This document shows, piece by piece, positions 23,611-30,886 of a DNA stretch of 64,000 nt. Under the pieces are notes generated by a model. The model searched no databases, was not told where the DNA came from, and worked only from the letters and a program-made list of their open reading frames with translations. Both the position numbers and the translations under genes were made by a program. The stretch lies in the NCBI GenBank assembly GCA_903789665.1, contig CAIFEX010000004.1, positions 1 to 64,000 of the forward strand. The letters run 5' to 3'. Source of the DNA: an uncultured Clostridium sp. Lineage in GTDB: Bacteria; Bacillota; Clostridia; Clostridiales; Clostridiaceae. The number at the start of each line of letters is the position of its first letter. Position 1 is the stretch's first letter.

Positions 23611-25563
23611 TTAATCTTTTTTATAATAACTTGTTTCAAACCCATCTGCCTTTAGTGGAAGTCCTGGAGCCCATTTTATAGGTTCCCCCATGATCTTATT
23701 TACTTCATTTAATGATCCAAAACCATTTGGTACATCTAATATCACTTCATCATGAACATGGAAAACTATCTTATATCCTGCTCTATCAAGTCTTAACATT
23801 GCTTCTGCCAGACAGTCCCTTGCAATTGCCTGAACTATATTTTCGGTAAGCTTTCCTCCATAAGTACTGAGTCTTCCCCACTGTTTAGTTCCCTGTTCCA
23901 CTCCTTCATAAGTAAGCTTAGGCTTATTAAATCTAACATCTGTTTCAATTCTAGGTCTTACATAAGCAAGGCTCCTGCCTGATGGAAGTTTAATAAATAA
24001 AACTCCACCTCTACATGAAAATTCAAGTCCATACTGCATTTTCACTACTTTCTTTTCATATACTGACTTTATTGCTGCTGTCTCAATTTTTCTCCACAAC
24101 TTTACTATATTAGAGTTTGATTTTCTCCAGGCTGCAACAATTTCTGGAAGTTCATCTTCCTTCAATCCCATCTTTACAGCTCCCATAGCTATAAGTGCAC
24201 CACTGCTTCCTTGATATCCACAGGCTAAAGTTGCTACTTTACCTTTCTGCCTAAGTGCATATTTGGGATTACCCTTTACTATCTTTTCAATTGGAACTCC
24301 AAACATCTTACTTGCTGTCATTTCATAAATCTTTCCACTGCTTTTAAATGTATCTATAACCCACTTTTCTCCTGCAAGCCAGGCTATAACTCTGGCTTCA
24401 ATGGCACTAAAATCTGATACGATAAATCTTGAGTTTTGTGATGGTATAAAAGCTGTCCTTATAAGTTGGGATAAAACATCCGGTATACTATCAAATAAAA
24501 TTCCTAACATCTCAAAATTTCCTGTTTTAAGGAGCATACGTGCATCTTCTAAATTATCCATATTATTTCTTGGTAAATTTTGAGTTTGAACTAATTTAGA
24601 ACTCCACCGTCCAGTTCTATTTGCTCCATAAAATTTCATAAGTCCTCTCACTCTTTCATCATGGCACATAGCTCTTTCCATAGCTTCATATTTTTTAACA
24701 GAAGTTTTAGATAATTCTTGCCTGAGCTCAAGTACTCTTTTAACAGAAGGATCTTCTACTTCTCCTAGTAATTCTTTTACCTTTTCTTTGGATAAGCTTT
24801 TAACCTTTATATCTTTAGTTTCAAGCCACGCTTTTAATTGAGACGGACTATTTGGATTTTTAAGATTTGTTAAAGCTGCAGCTTCTTTTATCTTTTGATT
24901 TTGATAAGCTCCATCACACCTTATAGCATTTTCAACTAGTAATTTATCTATCTTAACCCCACCATCATTTATTTTTTGGTCCAGTGCCCACAGCTTCCAT
25001 TCATTTTCTGCAGCTGGATACCTATTTAACTTTTTTCTTATAGTTCTCTCAACTTCTACATCCTGTTTGCAGTATATTTTAAATATTTCCCATTTTTCTC
25101 TATTATGTTCTGGTAAATTGCGGGTTCTTCCATTATTAGATTTGGTAGGCTTACAGGGCATAGAAAAATATCTAAGTAGAGCTTTTCCTTCACTCATTTT
25201 TTGCTGCTCAAGATTCATGCATTTAGCTACTTTATCAAGACTTGTTGGAAGTCCTAAAGCTAATGCGTGAACAGCACTGCATCTCCACTCTTTAGGCGGC
25301 ATAGGTTTACTTAGATATTTTGAGAGACACGTTCTTTCAAAGTTAGCATTAAAGGCTGTTTTTATAATATTAGGATTAATCAAATCTTCTATTACAGCTT
25401 GTGGTAATTTCTCACCACAAGCTAAATCTATAATTTCAATAGAGCTATCATCATAGGCATATGCAAATAGTAAAATCTCAAAGTCCTCGGATTCCGTATA
25501 AGAATACACTCCGCATTTTATAAGATCTGTGCTGGAATATGTTTCAACATCAATAGCTAACAA
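23611..25563 (-). CDS. Phage DNA polymerase, family A
   Basis: A 650-residue polymerase. The N-terminal 3'-5' exonuclease domain begins 'MLAIDVETYSSTDLIKCGVY' (DxE of Exo I) and includes 'IIKTAFNANFERTCLSKYLS' (Exo II). The polymerase domain has motif A 'FIVSDFSAIEARVIAWLAGE', motif B 'KYALRQKGKVATLACGYQGS' and motif C 'FHVHDEVILDVP' near the end. No 5'-3' exonuclease domain is present, as is usual in such phages. It lies between the DUF2815 and VirE genes. Confidence 0.97.
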   Translation of the reverse strand: MLAIDVETYSSTDLIKCGVYSYTESEDFEILLFAYAYDDSSIEIIDLACGEKLPQAVIEDLINPNIIKTAFNANFERTCLSKYLSKPMPPKEWRCSAVHALALGLPTSLDKVAKCMNLEQQKMSEGKALLRYFSMPCKPTKSNNGRTRNLPEHNREKWEIFKIYCKQDVEVERTIRKKLNRYPAAENEWKLWALDQKINDGGVKIDKLLVENAIRCDGAYQNQKIKEAAALTNLKNPNSPSQLKAWLETKDIKVKSLSKEKVKELLGEVEDPSVKRVLELRQELSKTSVKKYEAMERAMCHDERVRGLMKFYGANRTGRWSSKLVQTQNLPRNNMDNLEDARMLLKTGNFEMLGILFDSIPDVLSQLIRTAFIPSQNSRFIVSDFSAIEARVIAWLAGEKWVIDTFKSSGKIYEMTASKMFGVPIEKIVKGNPKYALRQKGKVATLACGYQGSSGALIAMGAVKMGLKEDELPEIVAAWRKSNSNIVKLWRKIETAAIKSVYEKKVVKMQYGLEFSCRGGVLFIKLPSGRSLAYVRPRIETDVRFNKPKLTYEGVEQGTKQWGRLSTYGGKLTENIVQAIARDCLAEAMLRLDRAGYKIVFHVHDEVILDVPNGFGSLNEVNKIMGEPIKWAPGLPLKADGFETSYYKKD

Positions 25564-25604
25564 TTAACCATCTCCTAAATAGGTCAGGGAGATTTCTCTC
25601 CCTT

Positions 25605-26147
25605 TTAGTCTAAAAAATCATCTTCAACTTCTACTGGTTCAAAATCATCCTCAGCTTTACTTCTTCCCCCTAGTGGTTCTCCGTCTTTCAACTTTTGTAG
25701 ATTTTGAAGTCCACAGGCTATGCCTTTATTTCCATTTGCATTATAGGCATAAAATACAACACTGGCTCTCCCATAACATCCACTATAAAATTCACTTTGA
25801 TCTAATATAGGTTGTACATTTTTGTCCACAATTCCAGGTCTTATATTACTGTTAGCATTTATAAAATAACTGTCTGCATAGGCTTCATCATCAGGTTTGT
25901 CTATATCTCCATCTCTAAGAGGAATCTTCAGATTAGTTGGTATCTTACCTCCAAGTTTTGATATACCTTCCTTTTTCGCTTCTTCAATAGCGGTTTTAAT
26001 CTTTTTGATTGTCGCCTTATCTGATTTTGGAATAATAAAGCTCACTGAATACTTTGCATCTCCACCATTGATACTCTTTGCTTCCCATACATTTGCATAA
26101 CTAAATCTTCCTACACCGGTTATTACCTTTGTTAAATTGGACATCAT
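25605..26147 (-). CDS. DUF2815 single-stranded-DNA-binding-like protein
   Basis: About 180 residues. 'SNLTKVITGVGRFSYANVWE' and 'SVSFIIPKSDKATIKKIKT' are the family signature of DUF2815, which is placed with phage T7 gp2.5-like OB-fold ssDNA-binding proteins. The C-terminus is acidic (EDDFEPVEVEDDFLD), as in SSB proteins that recruit partners. It sits between the DUF2800 and DNA polymerase genes. The exact start codon of several close ATGs is uncertain. A GGGAGA/TCTCCC hairpin is in the gap downstream. Confidence 0.9.
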   Translation of the reverse strand: MMSNLTKVITGVGRFSYANVWEAKSINGGDAKYSVSFIIPKSDKATIKKIKTAIEEAKKEGISKLGGKIPTNLKIPLRDGDIDKPDDEAYADSYFINANSNIRPGIVDKNVQPILDQSEFYSGCYGRASVVFYAYNANGNKGIACGLQNLQKLKDGEPLGGRSKAEDDFEPVEVEDDFLD

Positions 26148-26163
26148 AATTATCACTTCTCCT

Positions 26164-27288
26164 TTATTTAAAATCTACTTCCGCAGTACTTTTTATTTCT
26201 GGTCTTTTATCACTCTGAGCCACTAAGGTCAATTTGCCTTGAGGTTTGTAAACTAAATTATTAAGCAGCTCCTTAAATTTCTTTTTACCCACAGCTTTTT
26301 CCATGGCTGTAATACCTAATAAGTTTTTAGAATATATATCATCTTCTTCAAAGCCAGCATCTATTAAAGTTCTGGCAACAGCTTGTTCATTGCTGTACTT
26401 TCTGCTGCTTCTTCCCTCTACTAATTTAAAACCATCCCATTTCTTATTTTCATTTACAGCTTTATCAAGTGCATAGGCTTGGATATCATTTGCCCATTTT
26501 TGAAATTCATCTACACTTGATAAGATTTCTGTAATTTCATCATCAGTTAAAAGTGGACCTTTTCTAAAATCATATTGTGCCATTTTCATATTTTCTTCTG
26601 CTCTTGCTCTGCAATTAAACTTAGCTCTGCAAAACCTACAGTGCTCTCCAGCTTTAAACTCTCCTTCGCCTTTTATGGCAAGATCTGCTTTTGGCTTTAC
26701 TACATCTTCTGCCCATTTAATCAGGTCATCTGCGGTAATTTCAAAAGTTGATATGTTATCAAGTCTCGGCTGGCAAATAGTCATTCTTACTTTTTTAATG
26801 TCATAAAGGCTGTCAAATAAATTAAGAGTACCTATGGCATACAGCATCATTTGAGGATTATTAACAGCTGAAACTTCTACACCTTTTCCATATTTCAAAT
26901 CAACAATATCTACAATCTTATCTGAAACAATAACAAGATCTCCTGTACCAAAACCTTTAGGCACGCAATTTGAAAAATCAAGTTTCTGTTCCACAAGTAT
27001 AATTGGATCTTTTGATCTAGCTTTAGCTTCTGCTATAAGCTCACAGCCATAATTAAAATAAATGTCTGTATAATATTCCAGTTCCTTTTCATCAAATTCA
27101 CTTTTAGGCTTTTTGATCTTTATTCCAAGGTATTTCTTTAATTTATATTCCGCTAATGCATGAGCAGCAGTTCCCTCTTTTGCAAAGACACTACTCTTAT
27201 TTTCAAAGTTTTCTTCAAGCCTTGCAGAAGGTGGACACTGTATCCACCTATGAGAGCTTGAAGCCGATAAAAGTGCATGTTCACCCAT
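26164..27288 (-). CDS. DUF2800 RecB/Cas4-like nuclease
   Basis: A 374-residue DUF2800 protein: 'HALLSASSSHRWIQCPPSAR', 'KEGTAAHALAEYKLKKYLG', 'GTGDLVIVSDKIVDIVDLKY' and 'CRFCRAKFNCRARAEENMKM'. The D in GTGD and DxK ('VDLKYGKG') with cysteines at the C-terminus resemble the PD-(D/E)XK Fe-S nucleases of the RecB/Cas4 class. It probably processes DNA ends in phage recombination/replication. It overlaps the Rrp5-like gene by one base. Confidence 0.92.
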   Translation of the reverse strand: MGEHALLSASSSHRWIQCPPSARLEENFENKSSVFAKEGTAAHALAEYKLKKYLGIKIKKPKSEFDEKELEYYTDIYFNYGCELIAEAKARSKDPIILVEQKLDFSNCVPKGFGTGDLVIVSDKIVDIVDLKYGKGVEVSAVNNPQMMLYAIGTLNLFDSLYDIKKVRMTICQPRLDNISTFEITADDLIKWAEDVVKPKADLAIKGEGEFKAGEHCRFCRAKFNCRARAEENMKMAQYDFRKGPLLTDDEITEILSSVDEFQKWANDIQAYALDKAVNENKKWDGFKLVEGRSSRKYSNEQAVARTLIDAGFEEDDIYSKNLLGITAMEKAVGKKKFKELLNNLVYKPQGKLTLVAQSDKRPEIKSTAEVDFK

Positions 27289-27602
27289 TAAATCAACTCC
27301 GCTTCTTTTAATAACTCAGAGTATTTATCCTTTGGTATATCAGTTAACTTTTTACCCCCAAACTTTTTAATAAGTTCTTTTACCTCTTTCTGCTTGCCAT
27401 TTTGTGCAAGTTGTGCAAGTACTGTTCTCACCTCTTCTAAAGTTGTAGTTTTAACTTCTTCCTTTTCTTTTGATGCTTGTACTTCTTTAGGTTCTTCATT
27501 TATTTGAACCCCTGTTTTCATTTGTGGTAATGCTTCAGCTAAAGCTAGTAAAGCATTCATAATATCTGGAGAATCAACTCTCACCCTAATATTAATATCC
27601 AT
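27288..27602 (-). CDS. Rrp5-like conserved phage protein
   Basis: A 104-residue protein annotated in phages as 'rRNA biogenesis protein rrp5-like'; it is unrelated to rRNA work as far as I know. The C-terminal part 'TTLEEVRTVLAQLAQNGKQK' and 'KELIKKFGGKKLTDIPKDKY' is the conserved segment. The N-terminal part is a short beta region followed by a charged linker. First gene after the small XRE protein, in the replication operon. Confidence 0.8.
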   Translation of the reverse strand: MDINIRVRVDSPDIMNALLALAEALPQMKTGVQINEEPKEVQASKEKEEVKTTTLEEVRTVLAQLAQNGKQKEVKELIKKFGGKKLTDIPKDKYSELLKEAELI

Positions 27603-27815
27603 CTATAACACCCCTTTCTTTTTAAATAAAGTATCTACTGACTCTTCTGGAAATACTCTTAAAAGTCCACTTGCAACCTTGCGGCCTACTCCTCTTTTTC
27701 CACTAAGAACCCTACTTATAGTTCCTTTTGATACATTAGCCTTGGCAGCTAACTTATTTTGAGATAAACCATTTATCTCCATTAGTTCTTTTAATTTTGA
27801 AGAATTTAAATCCAT
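27603..27815 (-). CDS. Small XRE-family DNA-binding protein (Cro-like)
   Basis: About 70 residues, one HTH: 'ELMEINGLSQNKLAAKANVS' and 'KGTISRVLSGKRGVGRKVAS'. It could be the Cro-like switch protein opening the early replication operon. The likely start is ATG 27815 (AAAGGGTGATGGTT before it); a GTG at 27824 is also in frame. Two TTAGC...GCTAA dyads lie upstream and overlap the end of the ImmA gene. Confidence 0.82.
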   Translation of the reverse strand: MDLNSSKLKELMEINGLSQNKLAAKANVSKGTISRVLSGKRGVGRKVASGLLRVFPEESVDTLFKKKGVL

Positions 27816-27848
27816 AACCATCACCCTTTTGTGTTATCTTCTATGCTT

Positions 27849-27922
27849 GTTAGCTAATTTGCTAACATAGAGTTAAAAAAAAGCATGTACCTAACAGCAC
27901 ATTAGCAATACGCTAATTGTGC
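27849..27922. promoter_or_regulatory. Pair of TTAGC/GCTAA operators
   Basis: GTTAGC-TAATTT-GCTAAC (27849-27866) is a perfect dyad and GCACATTAGCAATACGCTAATTGTGC (27897-27922) is an imperfect one. Both share the TTAGC/GCTAA half-sites and lie within 74 bp of each other, upstream of the small XRE gene; the second overlaps the 3' end of the ImmA gene. Confidence 0.7.
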
Positions 27923-28687
27923 TGTTTCTTCCCTTACAATCTTTAATTGCCTTAGCCTAATTGAAGCTGCCTGTATTGATACATTAAATATTCCGGCAAG
28001 TTCTCTTGACATGTCATTTGCAAACTCATAGGTATCAAAATCTCTATCTAAAGTTATATAACTGTCATCAATACCGACTTCTTTAAATATATTTTGTGCC
28101 GCCATTATAAATGTCCTTTTAGGCATTATCAAACATGATGATGTATAATTTGCCTGCCATTCCATCCAATCATTGTCTGTTTTAAATGTTCTTTTCTCTG
28201 AATAATCTTCAAAACTTCTCTTCAGACACTTTATTGATTTAGCTTCTTCATTATTCAGCATATCAAAAATGTTAAGCTGATCTTCATGTGTTTCAAACAT
28301 CTCTCTATGCAGCATCCAGTGACCACATTCATGTCCATTGGTAAACCTGCATCTGCCTTCTTGTTCTTCTGTAAGTAAGTCATTATTTATAACTACAGTA
28401 CCTTTTTTCACATATATATCCTTATACTTATCTTTTTCTAAATCGTATACAGTAAGGATTCCATTGTTAAAAGTTGTTAATCCAAGGACACTTCCATCTG
28501 GTGTTATATCTGCATAATCAACTTCAAGATGTAAATAATTCTCTAAAAATTCTTCTATTGGTGTGGGCACAGGTTCTTCTAATATTTTTGAATCAAAATC
28601 CCCTAAGTATGCTTCTGCAATTTCTTCAATATCACCTTTAGAAAGAACTGGCAGACCGTTACTTTTTCTCTTAACCTCAATGTGCAC
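27902..28687 (-). CDS. ImmA/IrrE-family zinc metallopeptidase
   Basis: A 261-residue protein with the zinc motif 'NGHECGHWMLH' (HExxH as HECGH). It also has the domain-flanking 'FEDYSEKRTFKTDNDWMEWQ' (second ligand region) and a C-terminal helix-turn-helix-like segment 'AGIFNVSIQAASIRLRQLKI'. ImmA proteins cleave or inactivate the partner XRE repressor to induce the mobile element. Start is GTG and overlaps the repressor stop (TAGTG), so the pair is co-translated. In ICEBs1-like elements the pair controls excision and induction. Confidence 0.94.
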   Translation of the reverse strand: MHIEVKRKSNGLPVLSKGDIEEIAEAYLGDFDSKILEEPVPTPIEEFLENYLHLEVDYADITPDGSVLGLTTFNNGILTVYDLEKDKYKDIYVKKGTVVINNDLLTEEQEGRCRFTNGHECGHWMLHREMFETHEDQLNIFDMLNNEEAKSIKCLKRSFEDYSEKRTFKTDNDWMEWQANYTSSCLIMPKRTFIMAAQNIFKEVGIDDSYITLDRDFDTYEFANDMSRELAGIFNVSIQAASIRLRQLKIVREETAQLAYC

Positions 28688-29061
28688 TAGGCGTTGCCTC
28701 CTTTTTCAGTTAGCTTTTTAACAAACTCATCCCAATCCTCCTCTGTTGCAACTTCTCTAGCTTTCCTTAATGCCACCCTGACTTTTTTAGACGACATAAT
28801 ATATTCCGGGAGATCAGGGGCTATAGTGTTCTTACCTTCTCCTGCTAAATCAAACATTGTATGTTTTTCATCCTCAGTTAATTTTAAAATTTCAGCTATT
28901 TGTACAAGCCTATCCATATCCGGCGGATATCTTCTGCCTTTTTCAATGTCACTGAGATATGCGGGAGCAATTCCTAGTTCAGCGGCCATTCCTCTCAATG
29001 TTATTCCGAGTTTTTTTCTTTTATCTGCTATAAATTTACCAAAACTAAATATGTCATCCAT
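28687..29061 (-). CDS. XRE-family repressor, prophage master regulator
   Basis: A 124-residue regulator with an N-terminal HTH_XRE domain: 'FIADKRKKLGITLRGMAAEL', then 'GIAPAYLSDIEKGRRYPPDM'. The C-terminal part ('MSSKKVRVALRKAREVATEE') is the likely dimer/partner region. It has a consensus promoter (29111-29139) with two GGAAAC operators and thus probably represses itself. It forms a pair with the ImmA/IrrE protease. It is on the same strand as the early genes, unlike the usual divergent cI-cro pair. Confidence 0.93.
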   Translation of the reverse strand: MDDIFSFGKFIADKRKKLGITLRGMAAELGIAPAYLSDIEKGRRYPPDMDRLVQIAEILKLTEDEKHTMFDLAGEGKNTIAPDLPEYIMSSKKVRVALRKAREVATEEDWDEFVKKLTEKGGNA

Positions 29062-29110
29062 TTTATTACCTCTCTACGCATTATAGCGTGTTCGCATATC
29101 TGATAACATT

Positions 29111-29150
29111 ATTGTACAGGAAACAGTTTCCATTGTCAAGAGGAAACTGT
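29111..29150 (-). promoter_or_regulatory. Repressor promoter with GGAAAC operators
   Basis: Minus strand TTGACA (29139-29134), 17-base spacer, TACAAT (29116-29111). The spacer is occupied by a perfect dyad GGAAACTGTTTCC (29131-29119). A second, overlapping inverted repeat, ACAGTTTCC ... GGAAACTGT (29123-29131 and 29142-29150), extends the array upstream. Binding here would block RNA polymerase; an autoregulatory switch is inferred. Confidence 0.88.
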
Positions 29151-29157
29151 AACATTT

Positions 29158-29970
29158 TTATTTGTTATTTTTATTCAAATTACATCTTTTAATCATTTTC
29201 TTGACTTCCTTAGGCGTATAAGCAGGTTCTCTACTATGAATTACTAAATGGCAATTTGGACAAACTGGAATCAAATCATTTATTGCATCTATTTCATATT
29301 CCCTTCCAATTTCATGTAGAGGTTTTAAATGGTGTACATTAATTAATCCCTCCACTTCTTTTCCATAAAAGCTTTCAAAATCAAATCCACAAATCTGACA
29401 AATAATTCTGCCATTATTAAGTTTTTTATAATATTCAATACATTCCTGTTTTGCTTTTGGATTTCTTTCATAAGCATTTATTGTAATTTTATATTTAGCA
29501 CCTTCTTTAAGTTTCTGTGACTGTTTTTCAGTAATTTCTTCTGGTATAGTTATTACTTTTCTTATATCTTTATTATTAAACAAAATTTTGTTTTCCTTTA
29601 TAAGTTCATCTATAGCTATTTTCAATTCTGGACGTAAAATCCATATAAAATGTCCAGTGCTTTTTTCTATAGCCCCTAAAAACATTACATGCCAATAATT
29701 AAATTTTGTACTATCCTCTCTTTGTCTTGGTGGTTCAATTTTTAAGTAATGTGCAATCCTTTTTCCTAAAGCTCCAACTGCAAAATTATATGAATTAGGT
29801 TTTCTTCCTTCATCATTCGCAATTTCCGTTGCTGTTGCCATATAATTAGGCTTTTTATAAATTTTTAAGATTAAATCTTTATTAAAATCTTTTATTATAT
29901 TTTTATTTAAAAAAAGTTCTTTCCATTGTTCTTTAGTTATATTTATTCTATCATTCCATTCAATTTTCAT
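29158..29970 (-). CDS. McrA-like HNH endonuclease, putative restriction enzyme
   Basis: A 270-residue protein. The C-terminal 90 residues are an McrA-type ββα-metal domain: Cys191 and Cys194 (CQIC), 'NVHHLKPLHEIG' (H213-H214), Asn231 in 'NDLIPVCPNCH', Cys237, Cys240 and His245. The N-terminal 190 residues are a DNA-binding-like domain ('YMATATEIANDEGRKPNSYN', 'FAVGALGKRIAHYLKIEPPR') as in type IV or modification-dependent restriction enzymes. It has its own promoter (30010-30038) and lies at the end of the defence island. Specificity for modified DNA is inference; it might equally be part of the island system. Confidence 0.85.
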   Translation of the reverse strand: MKIEWNDRINITKEQWKELFLNKNIIKDFNKDLILKIYKKPNYMATATEIANDEGRKPNSYNFAVGALGKRIAHYLKIEPPRQREDSTKFNYWHVMFLGAIEKSTGHFIWILRPELKIAIDELIKENKILFNNKDIRKVITIPEEITEKQSQKLKEGAKYKITINAYERNPKAKQECIEYYKKLNNGRIICQICGFDFESFYGKEVEGLINVHHLKPLHEIGREYEIDAINDLIPVCPNCHLVIHSREPAYTPKEVKKMIKRCNLNKNNK

Positions 29971-30009
29971 ATACTCATCCCTAGTTCATAGGATATACTA
30001 AATCTATTA

Positions 30010-30038
30010 CTATAACATCTATTTTACTTTTTGTAAAT
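30010..30038 (-). promoter_or_regulatory. Promoter of the McrA-like gene
   Basis: Minus strand TTTACA - 17 bases - TATAGT in the 93-nt gap before the HNH gene. Confidence 0.6.
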
Positions 30039-30063
30039 TTGAAAATATTTTATATTTTATAGC

Positions 30064-30717
30064 TCAAATATTCTCAATCCAATTTAATATGTAATCACGA
30101 CTTTTATTCAGAATATACATTCTTTTGTAATTCTCTTTATTTTGTAATATATTTTCTTTTATAAGGACTTTAATAACAGTATATACTACTGTCTTAGGTG
30201 ATTTCTTATAATTAGTTTCGCTTATGATTTTATCATTCATCAATGACGATATTGTAGATGTTTTTATATATTCTTTATTATACCTACAAAATTGATCGAC
30301 TATAGTTTTAACTATTTCATTAAATATAGATATAGGAATTACGTTAGGATAAGTGCTACTATTATCTGGTCTAGTAGTTACAATTCTAATACTATCGTTT
30401 TGTTTTGACCATGTCGTTCTATCAACAACATCTTTAATATCTCTTTCATTTTCTTCTTCACATTCTTCTCTTTCTTCATCGCTATCATCAACAACTATTT
30501 CATTATATAAGTTTTTTAATTTTAAAACTTCAGATTTATTATTTTCAATTTTTTCAACAAATTCAATAGTTTTTTTTATCTCATTTAATTGTCCTTTTTT
30601 GCTAATATCAGGTATGTATTCTTGCCATATTTTATTTTCTAAATTGTTTAAACCATCTTCTAATAAATCATACGATGTACTCACATCTTCAATTTCTTTT
30701 TTTAAATCAATATTCAT
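30064..30717 (-). CDS. Unknown coiled-coil/winged-helix-like protein in the defence island
   Basis: A 217-residue protein I do not recognise. Residues 1-70 look like a coiled coil ('YDLLEDGLNNLENKIWQEYI', 'EIKKTIEFVEKIENNKSEV'), residues 73-92 are acidic (DDSDEEREECEEENERD), and the C-terminal 100 residues look like a winged helix-turn-helix ('NEIVKTIVDQFCRYNKEYIK', 'NYKKSPKTVVYTVIKVLIKE', 'NILQNKENYKRMYIL'). It begins after a 169-nt gap following the res gene, with GGGGGATGAATATAA before ATG, and precedes the McrA-like nuclease. It could be a regulator or specificity partner; function unknown. Confidence 0.6.
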   Translation of the reverse strand: MNIDLKKEIEDVSTSYDLLEDGLNNLENKIWQEYIPDISKKGQLNEIKKTIEFVEKIENNKSEVLKLKNLYNEIVVDDSDEEREECEEENERDIKDVVDRTTWSKQNDSIRIVTTRPDNSSTYPNVIPISIFNEIVKTIVDQFCRYNKEYIKTSTISSLMNDKIISETNYKKSPKTVVYTVIKVLIKENILQNKENYKRMYILNKSRDYILNWIENI

Positions 30718-30886
30718 TTATATTCATCCCCCTATAAATTTAAAATTCTAAGATTATATTTTTTAATATATTCAAAATGATATTGAAAATGTGCAGTATA
30801 ATTCTTTAATATATTATCTGTAATCCCCATAAAAAATCTTTTATTATTATATTTATTTTTCTACTTATTAAGTCCTCTAATCTACT

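Noticed and set aside
29076-29089. Second promoter with TATAAT inside the ACGC/GCGT dyad
   Set aside because: The -10 is perfect but no -35 is found at 16-18 bp and the upstream promoter explains expression; kept only as a possible operator.
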